Source: Smittium mucronatum
Lineage: Eukaryota; Kickxellomycota; Harpellomycetes; Harpellales; Legeriomycetaceae
NCBI GenBank assembly: GCA_001953115.1
Contig: LSSL01004240.1
Coordinates: 1-14,189, forward strand
Reading direction: 5' to 3'
DNA length: 14,189 nt
This document shows, piece by piece, positions 1 to 8,434 of the stretch; position 1 is the stretch's first letter, and the number at the start of each line of letters is the position of its first letter. Below the pieces are notes generated by a model. The model was not told where the DNA came from. It was given only the letters and a program-made list of their open reading frames with translations, and did no database searches. A program made the translations under genes and the position numbers.

Positions 1-321
1 GACAAATTTATATGCCCGGTGTCGGCATATATATCCTACAAAGAAAGGGTGGCAACGCTTCCCTGCCCAAAACCTCATCAGAACGACGACAAGGTTATAG
101 TACACCACCTGTTTAGGTATGTAAAGGACAACGATAGACCTCTTATGGTGGATAGCATATCCAGAAATATTAAGTCAATAAAGAGAATGATAGTGAATAA
201 TGGGGAGCAAATAACTAAAGCAAGAGCAATCGGAGCAACATTGGCAGCAAAATCAGGAGTACCATCAGATCTAATTATTTCCCATGCGTTCTGCTCAGGA
301 TATGATATGTTTGACAGCTAA
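1..321 (+). pseudogene. Tyrosine recombinase, C-terminal fragment of a DIRS-like element, broken at the catalytic tyrosine
   Basis: The frame is open from base 1, so the gene begins left of the window; 106 codons are visible before TAA at 319-321. The fragment reads as the catalytic half of a tyrosine recombinase, the enzyme that DIRS/Ngaro-type retroelements use for integration. Arg75 (in KARAIGATLAA) fits the second conserved arginine. Residue 98 lies 23 residues later, where Cre has Trp315 and XerD has His270, but here it is Cys. Codon 107 lies 9 residues after that, where the nucleophilic tyrosine belongs, and it is TAA. The next codons (322-357) continue in frame as YRLSRN and so on, ending at TAG 358-360, so the older ORF probably ended there. 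The copy is judged inactive. The family call is from residue pattern and spacing; the exact element type is uncertain. An internal GTG at 19 is not a start. Confidence 0.8.
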
Positions 322-411
322 TATCGACTCTCACGTAACCAAAATTCGAAAATCACCTAGTCGATTTTAACTTTGGATTAACTAAATATATTTCCTCTCT
401 TCATATAATAT

Positions 412-445
412 GAATTAATTCTCGTTCTTCGAACTCGATTAATTC
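412..445. repeat. Imperfect palindrome downstream of the recombinase fragment
   Basis: Arms GAATTAAT (412-419) and ATTAATTC (438-445) are exact reverse complements. Inside them GTTC (424-427) and GAAC (431-434) form a second short stem around a TTC loop. It lies about 50 bp past the older recombinase stop, where a transcript end or an element terminus could be expected. No function is shown by the sequence alone, and AT-rich arms of 8 bp can arise by chance. Confidence 0.4.
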
Positions 446-3400
446 TAACATTTTTCTATAAAAATTTCAAAATAATTTTTTTTTTGTGATTATAAATAAA
501 AAAAAAAGTTTTCAATTAACACCCATAACTTTTTAGGGGATTTTTTTTTCCAAATTATAATTTTTTGAAGAAATTTAGGCTCAAATTTTTTCATATTCTT
601 AGAAATTATTTATACTAACATGGGTAATTTCGCTAAAAATTTTAAATACTTTAGAGACGATTTTTCGAAAAGAAAAAATATGAATCTGCTAAAATGTTTT
701 TCGCAAATAATATTTATTTACTATTAAACAAAAAAAAAATGCTTCTATTTATTTAATCCGAATGAAAAAATAATTAGTTGTTAAATAATTTACAATAAAA
801 TTGATAATCTTATATTAAAAAGAAAAAAAATCCATAGATTAAATTGTTTAAAATAGTTGGTGATACCTCATAAAACATATTTTATATCAGGAAAATGTTT
901 AAGAGTAATTTTACTAATTATCAATTCAACCATAGCTTTCGTATATAATATCCGAATTTTCACCACGATTAAGGAAAATAGGAATAAAACTATATATATT
1001 TTTTCTATTTGTTCGTTTCTTAATCTCTATATCATTGTGTATAGTAGGGTATTTGTGATCAAAACAATGCAAATTCACATATTCAAATTTTTTATAGACT
1101 CAATCTCAGGATTTTTATTGTTTTTTTGAATTGTTATATAAGACTTACAATCCAAAAATACTACATTTTTTTCTGAGACATAATTTTATATTTACGTAAA
1201 GAACACATCTAACATTTAAAAGTCTTCATGTATTATAATCACATTTCAAAAAAATTTCTTAAATTTAGGTTTATAAAGGACCAATAAAACAAAAATTTCA
1301 ACACATCTAAACACAAAAAAAATTTAGTGTTTAAAGATAGGACATTTTAATAAAAGAAAAAGTATATCGACATATATATTTTTTCTTAAATTACTTTATT
1401 ATATTAAAATTAAGCCACGAATTTATTGCATACATCACAAAAAAGAGTTTCGGCCTTAATATTAAAGATTTCTGATTATTATTTGTATTTAATAAATTGA
1501 ATCCATTATCACGGAAAAAATTGAATGATTAATTAAAAATTATTTTAAGCAGAACTATTAAAACTCAATTTTTTCAAAAAAAAGATCATTTTGTATATAA
1601 AAAAATCAAATATTGCTTTTACTACATGATGTGTATTTAGTTAAACGATTTAAAAAGAATTAAAACTTATATCAAGATATAGGAAGTTTAATTTTTTAGC
1701 ATAAAAACTCTGATTTGAATAGCAATAGACATACTAAACATTTCAATATTACATTATTAAATTTTTTGACTCTAATAAAAATTCCATATTTTCGCTGAGA
1801 ATTTATCAAAATTTTATGATTTCTTCAAATAATGCTTAAATTCTATATTAAGATATCTGTCATGAACGGTAGCAAAATAAAATATGATTTCGATTTAATG
1901 TTTTAAAAATGTGTTCAGTAAATCTTGGTATTTAGATTCAGTTATAATAGCACTGTTAAGTTATATTTATCACTCTATTGGTTTATTTAAAGAAAATATA
2001 GGTATCTTATTTATTTGTAAATATGAATGAATTTCTATTTGGATATTGGTCCAATTTTCTCTACTTGTATTAATTTGGAAATATTAAATTTTATAATTCT
2101 CACAATTGATTAAATCAAAAAAATTCTTTATATAATCTATATAAAAAAAATATTCTTTAATGTAAATTATGAATAAATCAAAATAAGAGCCAAAAAATAC
2201 CCTTAAAATCTTTCGAAATTTTCAGTTCAAAAATAACAATAAAAATGAACCCGTCTAAAATTTCCAAAATTAGATTTCTTTTTTACTATCCCTGTCTGCT
2301 ATTTTTATTAACAACGGTATAAATTAAATATTATACGAAATTTTTTATAAATCAAAACAAAAAAATGAAAAATGAAAAAAAAAAAAAAAACTTAACTTAA
2401 CTGAACTATTAATAATAAACACGTTTTTAATATTATGGATTATACTTACATATTATCAGAATTTAAGATGATTTTATCTAAAAAGATTTTTTTTTTTGTA
2501 TTTTTTAGAAAGAAATATAAAAGTTTTGGTTCTAAATTTCGAAAATTGCGTGAGGCCTTGTTCAAATATAGATTTTTTTTTTCTGGAATTATGTTCCTAC
2601 TCTAATCCATTTATTTTTATTTTTATATGCTATATTTGATTTTTCAAAATAAAAATATAAAAAAAAAATAAAACCCAAAAATGATATTCAAGTATTTCTA
2701 CAAGAAAAAATTAAGAATAGCCATCATAGAATCAAAAAAATTCATATCTTTTTTTTCCATAACATTTTTTTAAAATATTGAAAAAAGCACAAGAACTAAT
2801 CTTTCTAATTTATTTATTTATCGTGTATAAATGTCTAAATTTTAGCCTGAAATTTATCTGTATTTATATTATCGTTAATTTCCTTTTATAAAACAACATA
2901 AATAAAATTTATTTATGGACAAAAAAAAAAGATAAAATGGCTAAAATTACCATAAAATATAAAAATTAATCAAATTTTTTTAAAAGAAATATATATATAT
3001 ATTAAAAAATCTTTCTCGATCTTAAATTTAATTTGGGAATGAGTCAAAATAGTTTTGACAATTTTGTAAGAAAAGGTATCGAAAAAAATTTAATATATAT
3101 TATTATTGTAATTTATTTTTCAAATAAATTTTTTGGAAATCAGCCCTATAAAAAATTTCTAGTTGAATAATTATATATATAAATTAGATGACATAAAAAA
3201 ACACAATCTAATCTGCTTATTTTGTCATCAGATTTGTGTTTTGAGATACATTTGGCCGATAAAAAAAACTACTCATCAAAATCACTTACGAAAAATTTAA
3301 ACCAGGCCAATGAATCTCTTGGGGGGGGGGGTTCGTTTATATGAATAGTATGTTCCAGATTTTCACCCAAATTTAAACACTTATTACAAGTATTGACCGC

Positions 3401-3640
3401 CTAAAATTTTAAAAATCCATAAAATTCCAAGTTTACGAAATTTTTATCTAAAAAAATCCTTGGGAATGAAATCGACGAGAGCACTAATATCTCCGAATTT
3501 ATGAAAATGCAAGGGTGATATATAATTATTTTCTTCTTGGTCAGTACCTTAAATTCGGTTAACTAAAAGTGCGAATAATATAAAATACGGATATACTTTT
3601 AGAATCAGTATGAGAAAATCAGTTTTATTAAATGTATTGT
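446..3640. other. AT-rich gene-free region
   Basis: About 3.2 kb of strongly AT-rich DNA with frequent homopolymeric A and T tracts (for example an A16 run near 2375-2390) and a short TA dinucleotide run near 2989-3001. I found no coding frame with a sensible start and balanced composition, no tRNA-like box and no recognisable domain. A frame at 857-1129 opens with TTG and encodes only AT-driven hydrophobic residues, so it is not taken as a gene. An isolated run of eleven G residues (3321-3331) stands out. The region may be the decayed body or flank of the mobile element at the left edge, or plain intergenic DNA. Confidence 0.6.
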
Positions 3641-3737
3641 GCTTTAATTAATCGTATTTTTTTACATTCTAAAGATTTTTGATACTCTTCTTCGACTTGT
3701 ACTGCAAATAAAAATGGATGGTATAATAAATACCCTT

Positions 3738-3961
3738 TGGAACTTTTGTCCAGAAAGCAGATTACAGCTGAAATTTTATAAAATAAACCTGGTTTTATTC
3801 ATCAAAGTATTTAGAAAGGCATAATATTAATAAATAACCTATAACCATTAACGCTTTTCATTTTTGGAAAAGAGTCTGATATGGCCAGTAGTGTCCAGTG
3901 CGGATCTTGCAGATCTAAACTTAGTCAATGTAAATTGTGCTTGAATAACGATTATATTTAA
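3738..3961 (+). pseudogene. Possible remnant of a Mio/Sea4-type zinc-ribbon coding sequence
   Basis: An open frame at 3845-3961 (38 codons, ATG at 3881) contains C-x2-C-R-x2-L-x2-C-x-L-C-L, in a local patch richer in G and C than its surroundings. In my memory of the family, the C-terminal zinc ribbon of Mio/Sea4, a SEACIT/GATOR2 subunit of the TORC1 pathway, has C-x2-C-R-K-P-L-P-R-C-x-L-C-L, which shares the four cysteines plus R, L and L. About 160 bases upstream, in another frame (ORF 3648-3824), is WNFC at 3738-3749, one base change from the CNFC-like first half of that ribbon. The following conserved Trp/Cys/His block and the large upstream body are not recognisable. So this is read as a decayed fragment, or else a coincidental short ORF. 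Confidence 0.3.
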
Positions 3962-4271
3962 AGTAGCGATAAAGTTTTAGAAATGATTCAAATGATAAAT
4001 ATTGACCTTTCTGAATTATCTTAATACTCCATTTTTCAGATTATTGGGAACCATAAGTGATATGGACATAGCTTACAATAGCTTATGTTATATGACTATT
4101 AGTTGATTTGATTTTCAATGATCCCAATTTTTTAGGAATTTTATTTTATTGTTTTCTTACACATAAACTTATTTTCATAATGTAAATATTACCCTTTTAT
4201 TATTGTTAAAATTATTTGAATGGAAGAATTAAATCATTAATCCAGTACGAAAACAATTTGGTTTAGCACTA

Positions 4272-4390
4272 AAAAAATATATAAAATGCACAATTCAATT
4301 TGGGCTCTGCAGCTCCAGTTACTCTATAACTTGTGGGAGTCGGTTTAAAGGGAGCTGATTTCGGCCACTATAATGTAGGGCGGGGAAACT
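4272..4390. other. GC-richer island upstream of AspRS, possible dispersed-repeat fragment
   Basis: Roughly 120 bp with clearly more G and C than the surrounding DNA. CAGCTCC (4312-4318) can pair with GGAGCTG (4351-4357), giving a 7-bp stem around a loop of about 30 nt. The minus strand is open for 32 codons (4367-4272), reading WPKSAPFKPTPTSYRVTGAA and onward, which is less AT-driven than chance ORFs here; the plus strand holds a 20-codon ATG frame starting at 4288. I cannot assign either. A fragment of a transposable element or a structured non-coding RNA is possible. Confidence 0.3.
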
Positions 4391-4394
4391 TTAC

Positions 4395-4423
4395 TTAATA
4401 TTGATTTTGTCAATCAATATTAA
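4395..4423. repeat. Perfect 12-bp inverted repeat with 5-nt loop
   Basis: TTAATATTGATT (4395-4406) and AATCAATATTAA (4412-4423) are exact reverse complements around TTGTC. It directly follows the GC-richer island and lies about 385 bp before the AspRS start. It could be a hairpin in a transcript, a protein-binding palindrome, or an end of the neighbouring repeat fragment. Confidence 0.6.
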
Positions 4424-4601
4424 ATGTATTAAAAGATGCCAATTATGCGAAATAGGGGTTAATTGATTTGTGAACATTAAATTCAGTCAAAGATTAATAT
4501 TTGAGGTGAAAAGATTAATAAAGAGAAATGATCAAAATCAACAGATCTTTGGTTAAAAATAGAAACGAACTTTACAGATCTAAAGAAAGGATCGAAAAAG
4601 T

Positions 4602-4617
4602 GTAATTATCCAATTAC
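4602..4617. promoter_or_regulatory. CCAAT-containing palindrome upstream of AspRS
   Basis: CCAAT at 4610-4614 sits within GTAATT-ATCC-AATTAC, about 190 bp upstream of the AspRS ATG. CCAAT boxes are bound by the Hap/NF-Y complex in fungi. Three CAGATCT copies (4542-4548, 4575-4581, 4701-4707) flank it. The regulatory role is inferred from position. Confidence 0.3.
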
Positions 4618-4759
4618 GCGAATGATTGTGAAGCGATTTGATTGATGGATTAGTTGTCATTTGCGGCAAGGTTTGATTTTTCTAGAAAGGAATGGATTGG
4701 CAGATCTACCGAATAAAAAGCGTATTTCTGAAGCTCTGATAAAAGTTTTCAGATACAAA

Positions 4760-4767
4760 TATATAAG
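4760..4767 (+). promoter_or_regulatory. TATA box of the AspRS gene
   Basis: TATATAAG lies 39 bp before the ATG at 4807. A pyrimidine-rich tract (about 4770-4800), typical of fungal transcription start regions, follows. The arrangement predicts a very short 5' leader, with adenines at -1 and -3 of the start codon. Confidence 0.5.
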
Positions 4768-4806
4768 CACTCTGTTTCTCTCTATTTTTTTTTCAACCCC
4801 AAAACA

Positions 4807-6456
4807 ATGGACGGCGAAATACCAGTTGAAGCAAAGATCGAAATAATTACTGAGGAACTGGAAAATGTTATTCTAGGACCCGATGGTGAGCCTCTTTCAA
4901 AAAAAGCTCTGAAAAAGCTTGAAAAGGAGAGAGAGAAAGAGAGAAAGAAACAGGAGAGAGCCGCTGAGCTTGCCGCTGAAAAGGCTGCCCGTGAAGCTAA
5001 TTCCGTTGATTATGCCAAAGACAATTACGGAAAATTGGAGATGAATCAATCTTCATCTTGGGAATCAACTAAATACACAACTGTCAAAGACTTGGAAAAT
5101 TCTGAAGTTGGCAGTATCGTCACTGTTGTGGCTCGCGTTCAGACTTCTCGACCAACTGGTGCCAAAATGTGTTTCTTGGTTCTAAGAGAGGGTACCTCAA
5201 CCGTTCAAGCTCTAGTCTCTGTCAACAGCGACACCATTTCTAAGCAGATGGTAAAGTTTGCTGACAACATCAGTGCCGAATCCTTAGTCAGAGTAACTGC
5301 CGTTATTGTTAAACCAGATGAGATTGTCAAAAGTTGTACCGTTGGAAACGTAGAATTGCACATACATACTTTGTTCATTACTAGCGAAGCAACTTCCCGA
5401 ATTCCTTTTTCTATGGAAGATGCTACTCGTCCTGAAACCGAGTATGCCAAAGATCCTCTGCTTGTAAAGGTGAATCTCGATACCAGACTCGATAACCGTG
5501 TTATTGATCTCCGTACTATCACTAACAACGCCATATTCCGCCTGCAAGCTGCTGTTTGTAAGCTATTTAGAGAATTCTTGGATACAAGAGATTTTGTTGA
5601 AATCCACTCTCCAAAGATTATTAGTGCTGCCAGTGAGGGTGGTGCTAATGTTTTCCAAGTAACCTATTTTAAACGTTTTGCCTATTTGGCCCAGTCCCCT
5701 CAGTTCTATAAGCAAATGTGTATCAGTTCCGATTTCGGTGCTGTTTATGAAATCGCACCAGTATTCAGAGCTGAAGACTCGAATACTCATCGTCACATGA
5801 CCGAATACATTGGTCTTGATTTGGAGATGTCGTTTAAAGAGCATTACCACGAAGTAATGTTCATGATTGCTGAACTGTTCATATTCATCTTTAAAGAATT
5901 AGAAAAGCGATATGCCCACGAAATAAGTATCGTTCAGCGCCAGTACCCATTCGAACCAATTAGATACAGCGAAAAGCCATTGAGGTTGGAATTTAAGGAT
6001 GCCGTAGCTTTGCTCCGTGAAGCTGGAATAGAAGTAGATGATTACGAGGATTTGAGCACTGCTAATGAAAGGATTCTTGGCTCTTTGGTTTCTGAGAAAT
6101 ATGGAACTGATTTCTACATGCTCGATAAATTCCCAACAAAAATCAGACCATTTTACACAATGCCTGACAAGGAGAACCCACTATACAGTAACTCATACGA
6201 TTTCTTCATTCGTGGTGAAGAAATCATGTCTGGTGCCCAACGTGTACACGACGCAGAGTTTTTAGAGACCAGAATTAGGGAATGTGGGATCGATCCTATC
6301 ACCATGAGCGATTACGTTAATGCCTTCAAATATGGATGTCCTCCACATGCAGGAGGAGGTGTTGGTCTTGAGCGCGTAATAATGTTGTATTTGAATCTTG
6401 GAAACATCAGAAGAGCATCACTGTTTCCTCGTGATCCTAAGCGTCTTGACCCATAA
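4807..6456 (+). CDS. DPS1: Cytosolic aspartyl-tRNA synthetase
   Basis: Class IIb aminoacyl-tRNA synthetase that charges tRNA-Asp with aspartate using ATP in the cytosol. The 549-residue length is close to yeast Dps1 (557). Residues 30-50 form the lysine-rich RNA-binding extension of eukaryotic AspRS (LSKKALKKLEK). Residues about 100-195 are the OB-fold anticodon-binding domain; Phe123 and Gln134 match yeast anticodon contacts Phe127 and Gln138 in spacing. The catalytic domain shows motif 1 with Pro269, the flipping loop SEGG (276-279), QSPQFYKQM (296-304, with Lys302 matching yeast Lys306), motif 2 VFRAEDSNTHRHMTEY with Arg321, and motif 3 GGGVGLER with Arg523, 26 residues from the end as in yeast. 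The C-terminus RDPKRLDP is complete. No intron is needed. The start is the first ATG after a TATA box and pyrimidine tract. There is no mitochondrial presequence. Confidence 0.97.
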   Translation: MDGEIPVEAKIEIITEELENVILGPDGEPLSKKALKKLEKEREKERKKQERAAELAAEKAAREANSVDYAKDNYGKLEMNQSSSWESTKYTTVKDLENSEVGSIVTVVARVQTSRPTGAKMCFLVLREGTSTVQALVSVNSDTISKQMVKFADNISAESLVRVTAVIVKPDEIVKSCTVGNVELHIHTLFITSEATSRIPFSMEDATRPETEYAKDPLLVKVNLDTRLDNRVIDLRTITNNAIFRLQAAVCKLFREFLDTRDFVEIHSPKIISAASEGGANVFQVTYFKRFAYLAQSPQFYKQMCISSDFGAVYEIAPVFRAEDSNTHRHMTEYIGLDLEMSFKEHYHEVMFMIAELFIFIFKELEKRYAHEISIVQRQYPFEPIRYSEKPLRLEFKDAVALLREAGIEVDDYEDLSTANERILGSLVSEKYGTDFYMLDKFPTKIRPFYTMPDKENPLYSNSYDFFIRGEEIMSGAQRVHDAEFLETRIRECGIDPITMSDYVNAFKYGCPPHAGGGVGLERVIMLYLNLGNIRRASLFPRDPKRLDP

Positions 6457-6540
6457 TTTGATCATTTCTATTGCGGTTATTTTTAAATTCTAGTTTAAAG
6501 TTTATATTAAAGAAAAAGCTATAATTATTTTGCTTAGCTC

Positions 6541-6546
6541 AATAAA
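6541..6546 (+). terminator. Putative poly(A) signal of the AspRS gene
   Basis: AATAAA lies 85 nt after the AspRS stop, in the narrow gap before the convergent PAC2 gene. Fungal poly(A) signals are loose and such hexamers are common in AT-rich DNA, so this is only suggestive. Confidence 0.4.
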
Positions 6547-6584
6547 TTAGTACATTTTCTAATCCCATTATTTCTATACATTAC

Positions 6585-6590
6585 TTTATT
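6585..6590 (-). terminator. Putative poly(A) signal of the PAC2 gene
   Basis: AATAAA read on the minus strand lies about 135 nt downstream of the PAC2 stop codon. It lies only 39 bp from the opposing AspRS hexamer, so the two 3' UTRs probably abut or overlap. Confidence 0.35.
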
Positions 6591-6724
6591 GAAACGAGAT
6601 TGTATATTATTTGGAACAGATAGATTTTATGTGCCAAAAATAGTTTGTTGTTTTTATGAATTTAAAAAGATGGTTTGAAACTTGAAAAGATTACGTAAGC
6701 AATTAACAGAAACTAAAAAAAATC

Positions 6725-8009
6725 TTAGTAGAATAAGTATTGAGGAGCAGAGCCGGATTGTAACCACTTCCAGCTGGTAGGAGGGACCCAATCTAAAAAG
6801 AAAAAGGAAATTGAAGACTTGATTAGTCAAAGTATAAGGGCGATAGGAATGGTTTAATGGTGGAATAAGTGGAAGTTACTATTAGTATCTGGGGGCAAAA
6901 TGTTAAATCCTGTGTTCAAAAGAGAAGCGAGAGAAATACTTTCGGGAACATTATCACCTTCATTAACGAAATTAACTAATATAGTGGCATCAATTCCTTG
7001 GTTGATACATCCCTTGATCAATTGCTTTAATATCCCAGAGTCATAAAGATCATGTTTGATATCTTTGTAAAAATCCGTTTTTAGGTTTGATTCTACTTTG
7101 AAGTCGGTTAGATCTTTTAATTTAGGCTTGGGATTTAATTCATTTGATCCCGATACTGTTAGTTTAGAGATATCTTTAGGATCTAGTTCAAAGTCCGAGA
7201 GTTTTAATAGTGATTTAATAGGGATACCAATGTTCTGAAAATCAGTAAACGTTTTCGATTTATAAGTCGACTGGCTCAAATCGATCATCATAACTTTTGG
7301 GCTGGTAAACAGGAAGTTTATGGAAATTATTTTAGATATATAAAATTTAATAAAAAGGGTATGGGGAGGAAGTTATATGATTTTTTATTGTTTTACCCGT
7401 CGAGAATGCGATCGTCAGAGTATGAGATGTTGCTGCTGGCAAGTATAATTAAAGATTTAAATTTCTTGCTTGAATAGAAAGACAATAATTGATCAGCCAA
7501 ACTCTTTCTATATCCTTTTAGTGGGGGGCTTCTGCACTGCACAAGCGTATACTCTCCGGTTTCAGTCTGGTATACTGAGAATATGAAATGGATATTAGAA
7601 TTGATCATCGACCTTCTTTTACAAGTAAAATTAATTTAAAGTTTTCTGAATATCGAAAAAGAAAAAAAAACCGCGACTTACCCTCAAGAGGCATGGATTT
7701 GTATTGAGCAGAATGAAGGTAAGCACTTTCGCCATGGATTTGGTGCACATATGCACTCTCGATGGAACCTATTCTGTTTAGATTCGCTGTATTGATTATG
7801 AGATCGAGAGCCAGCTGGGGAACATTTCCGATCGATACAACTGGCTAAATATTTCAGAAAAAAAAACGAAATCAAATAGGCGGAAAATATAAGACTAAAA
7901 ATCGAACGGATTGGAATTTGAGGATACTTTAAAGAAAGTGATAGTTTAATACCAGTATCAACGTGGAGTTACTAAAATCCTTTCCCAGACTATTTGATTC
8001 GAAATACAT
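6725..8009 (-). CDS. PSMG2: Proteasome assembly chaperone 2 (PAC2/Add66 family), five exons
   Basis: Partner of PAC1/Pba1 in the heterodimer that guides 20S proteasome alpha-ring assembly. Exons: 8009-7953, 7844-7682, 7574-7397, 7301-6880 and 6792-6725. Introns: 7952-7845, 7681-7575, 7396-7302 and 6879-6793, all GT-AG, and every phase joins in frame to 295 residues. The last intron has a GACTAAT branch-like motif. Family marks are PVVSIGNVPQLALDLII (20-36), EVY across the second intron (73-75), LVQCRSPP (84-91), LIILASS (115-121), FVNEGDNVP (244-252) and the C-terminal WVPPTSWKW block (275-283), as in PSMG2 (264 residues). An in-frame TAG lies 9 nt before the ATG. The end LFY is not the hydrophobic-Tyr-X proteasome-binding motif reported for yeast Pba1/Pba2. 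Reading through the last donor would give a false end at 6854. Residues 140-215 form a lysine-rich, poorly conserved insert. Confidence 0.9.
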
Positions 8010-8434
8010 TGCTGTCTAAAATGTGTTGTTATTTAGGAAAGGGGTTTAATGTATTTTCCAGCTAATTCCTGCCTTTTGTTCAGTAAATAATTTCAATGCC
8101 AATTCTTTTACGTATAACAAAAATCGCCACTTAAAAGTAAGTATTAATCAGCCTATTGACTTCTCCCTATGATGATCTAGAAATCATTTGGCCTATAGTA
8201 TTATTATTTCCTTATTTAGAATTGTTATATTGGCCATAAATTTGCAAATTTATAAATATCATTTAATAAATATTAATAAACTCTAAACATTTTCCCTCAA
8301 TTCTATCATCATTATTAGGCTTGGATTATACGAACAATTATATCAATTAAATGGAAACGGAATAAAAACCTTTCCATATCTAGACAATCTATCCGATTCG
8401 TGATCCTTCCAGCTTATTTCAAACAATACAAGTG
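8010..8434. promoter_or_regulatory. Divergent promoter region between PAC2 and COA8
   Basis: This 425-bp gap separates the start codons of two genes read in opposite directions. It contains CCAAT on the plus strand (8099-8103), CCAAT on the minus strand (8229-8233) and TATAAATA (8251-8258), about 180 bp before the COA8 ATG. No further coding frame is seen. A shared bidirectional promoter is plausible but not shown. Confidence 0.5.

Noticed and set aside
857..1129. 90-codon plus-strand frame in the AT-rich region
   Set aside because: It opens with TTG, has no ATG near its start, and its Ile/Phe/Tyr-rich product is what AT-rich DNA yields by chance. No domain is seen.
4661..4846. 61-codon frame overlapping the AspRS start
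   Set aside because: It starts with TTG, spans the AspRS TATA box and pyrimidine tract, and runs out of frame into the AspRS gene. It is a shadow of the promoter region.
6854..6879. Apparent end of PAC2 at TAA 6856-6854
   Set aside because: This is intron read-through. Splicing at 6879/6793 restores the conserved C-terminal block.
7575..7608. Methionine at 7608 as a separate gene start on the minus strand
   Set aside because: It lies inside the second PAC2 intron. The CTCAG acceptor at 7575 joins in phase and gives the conserved Glu-Val-Tyr.
7684..7875. 63-codon minus-strand frame over PAC2 exon 2
   Set aside because: It is in a different frame from the PAC2 protein, whose own frame there gives a clear family match.
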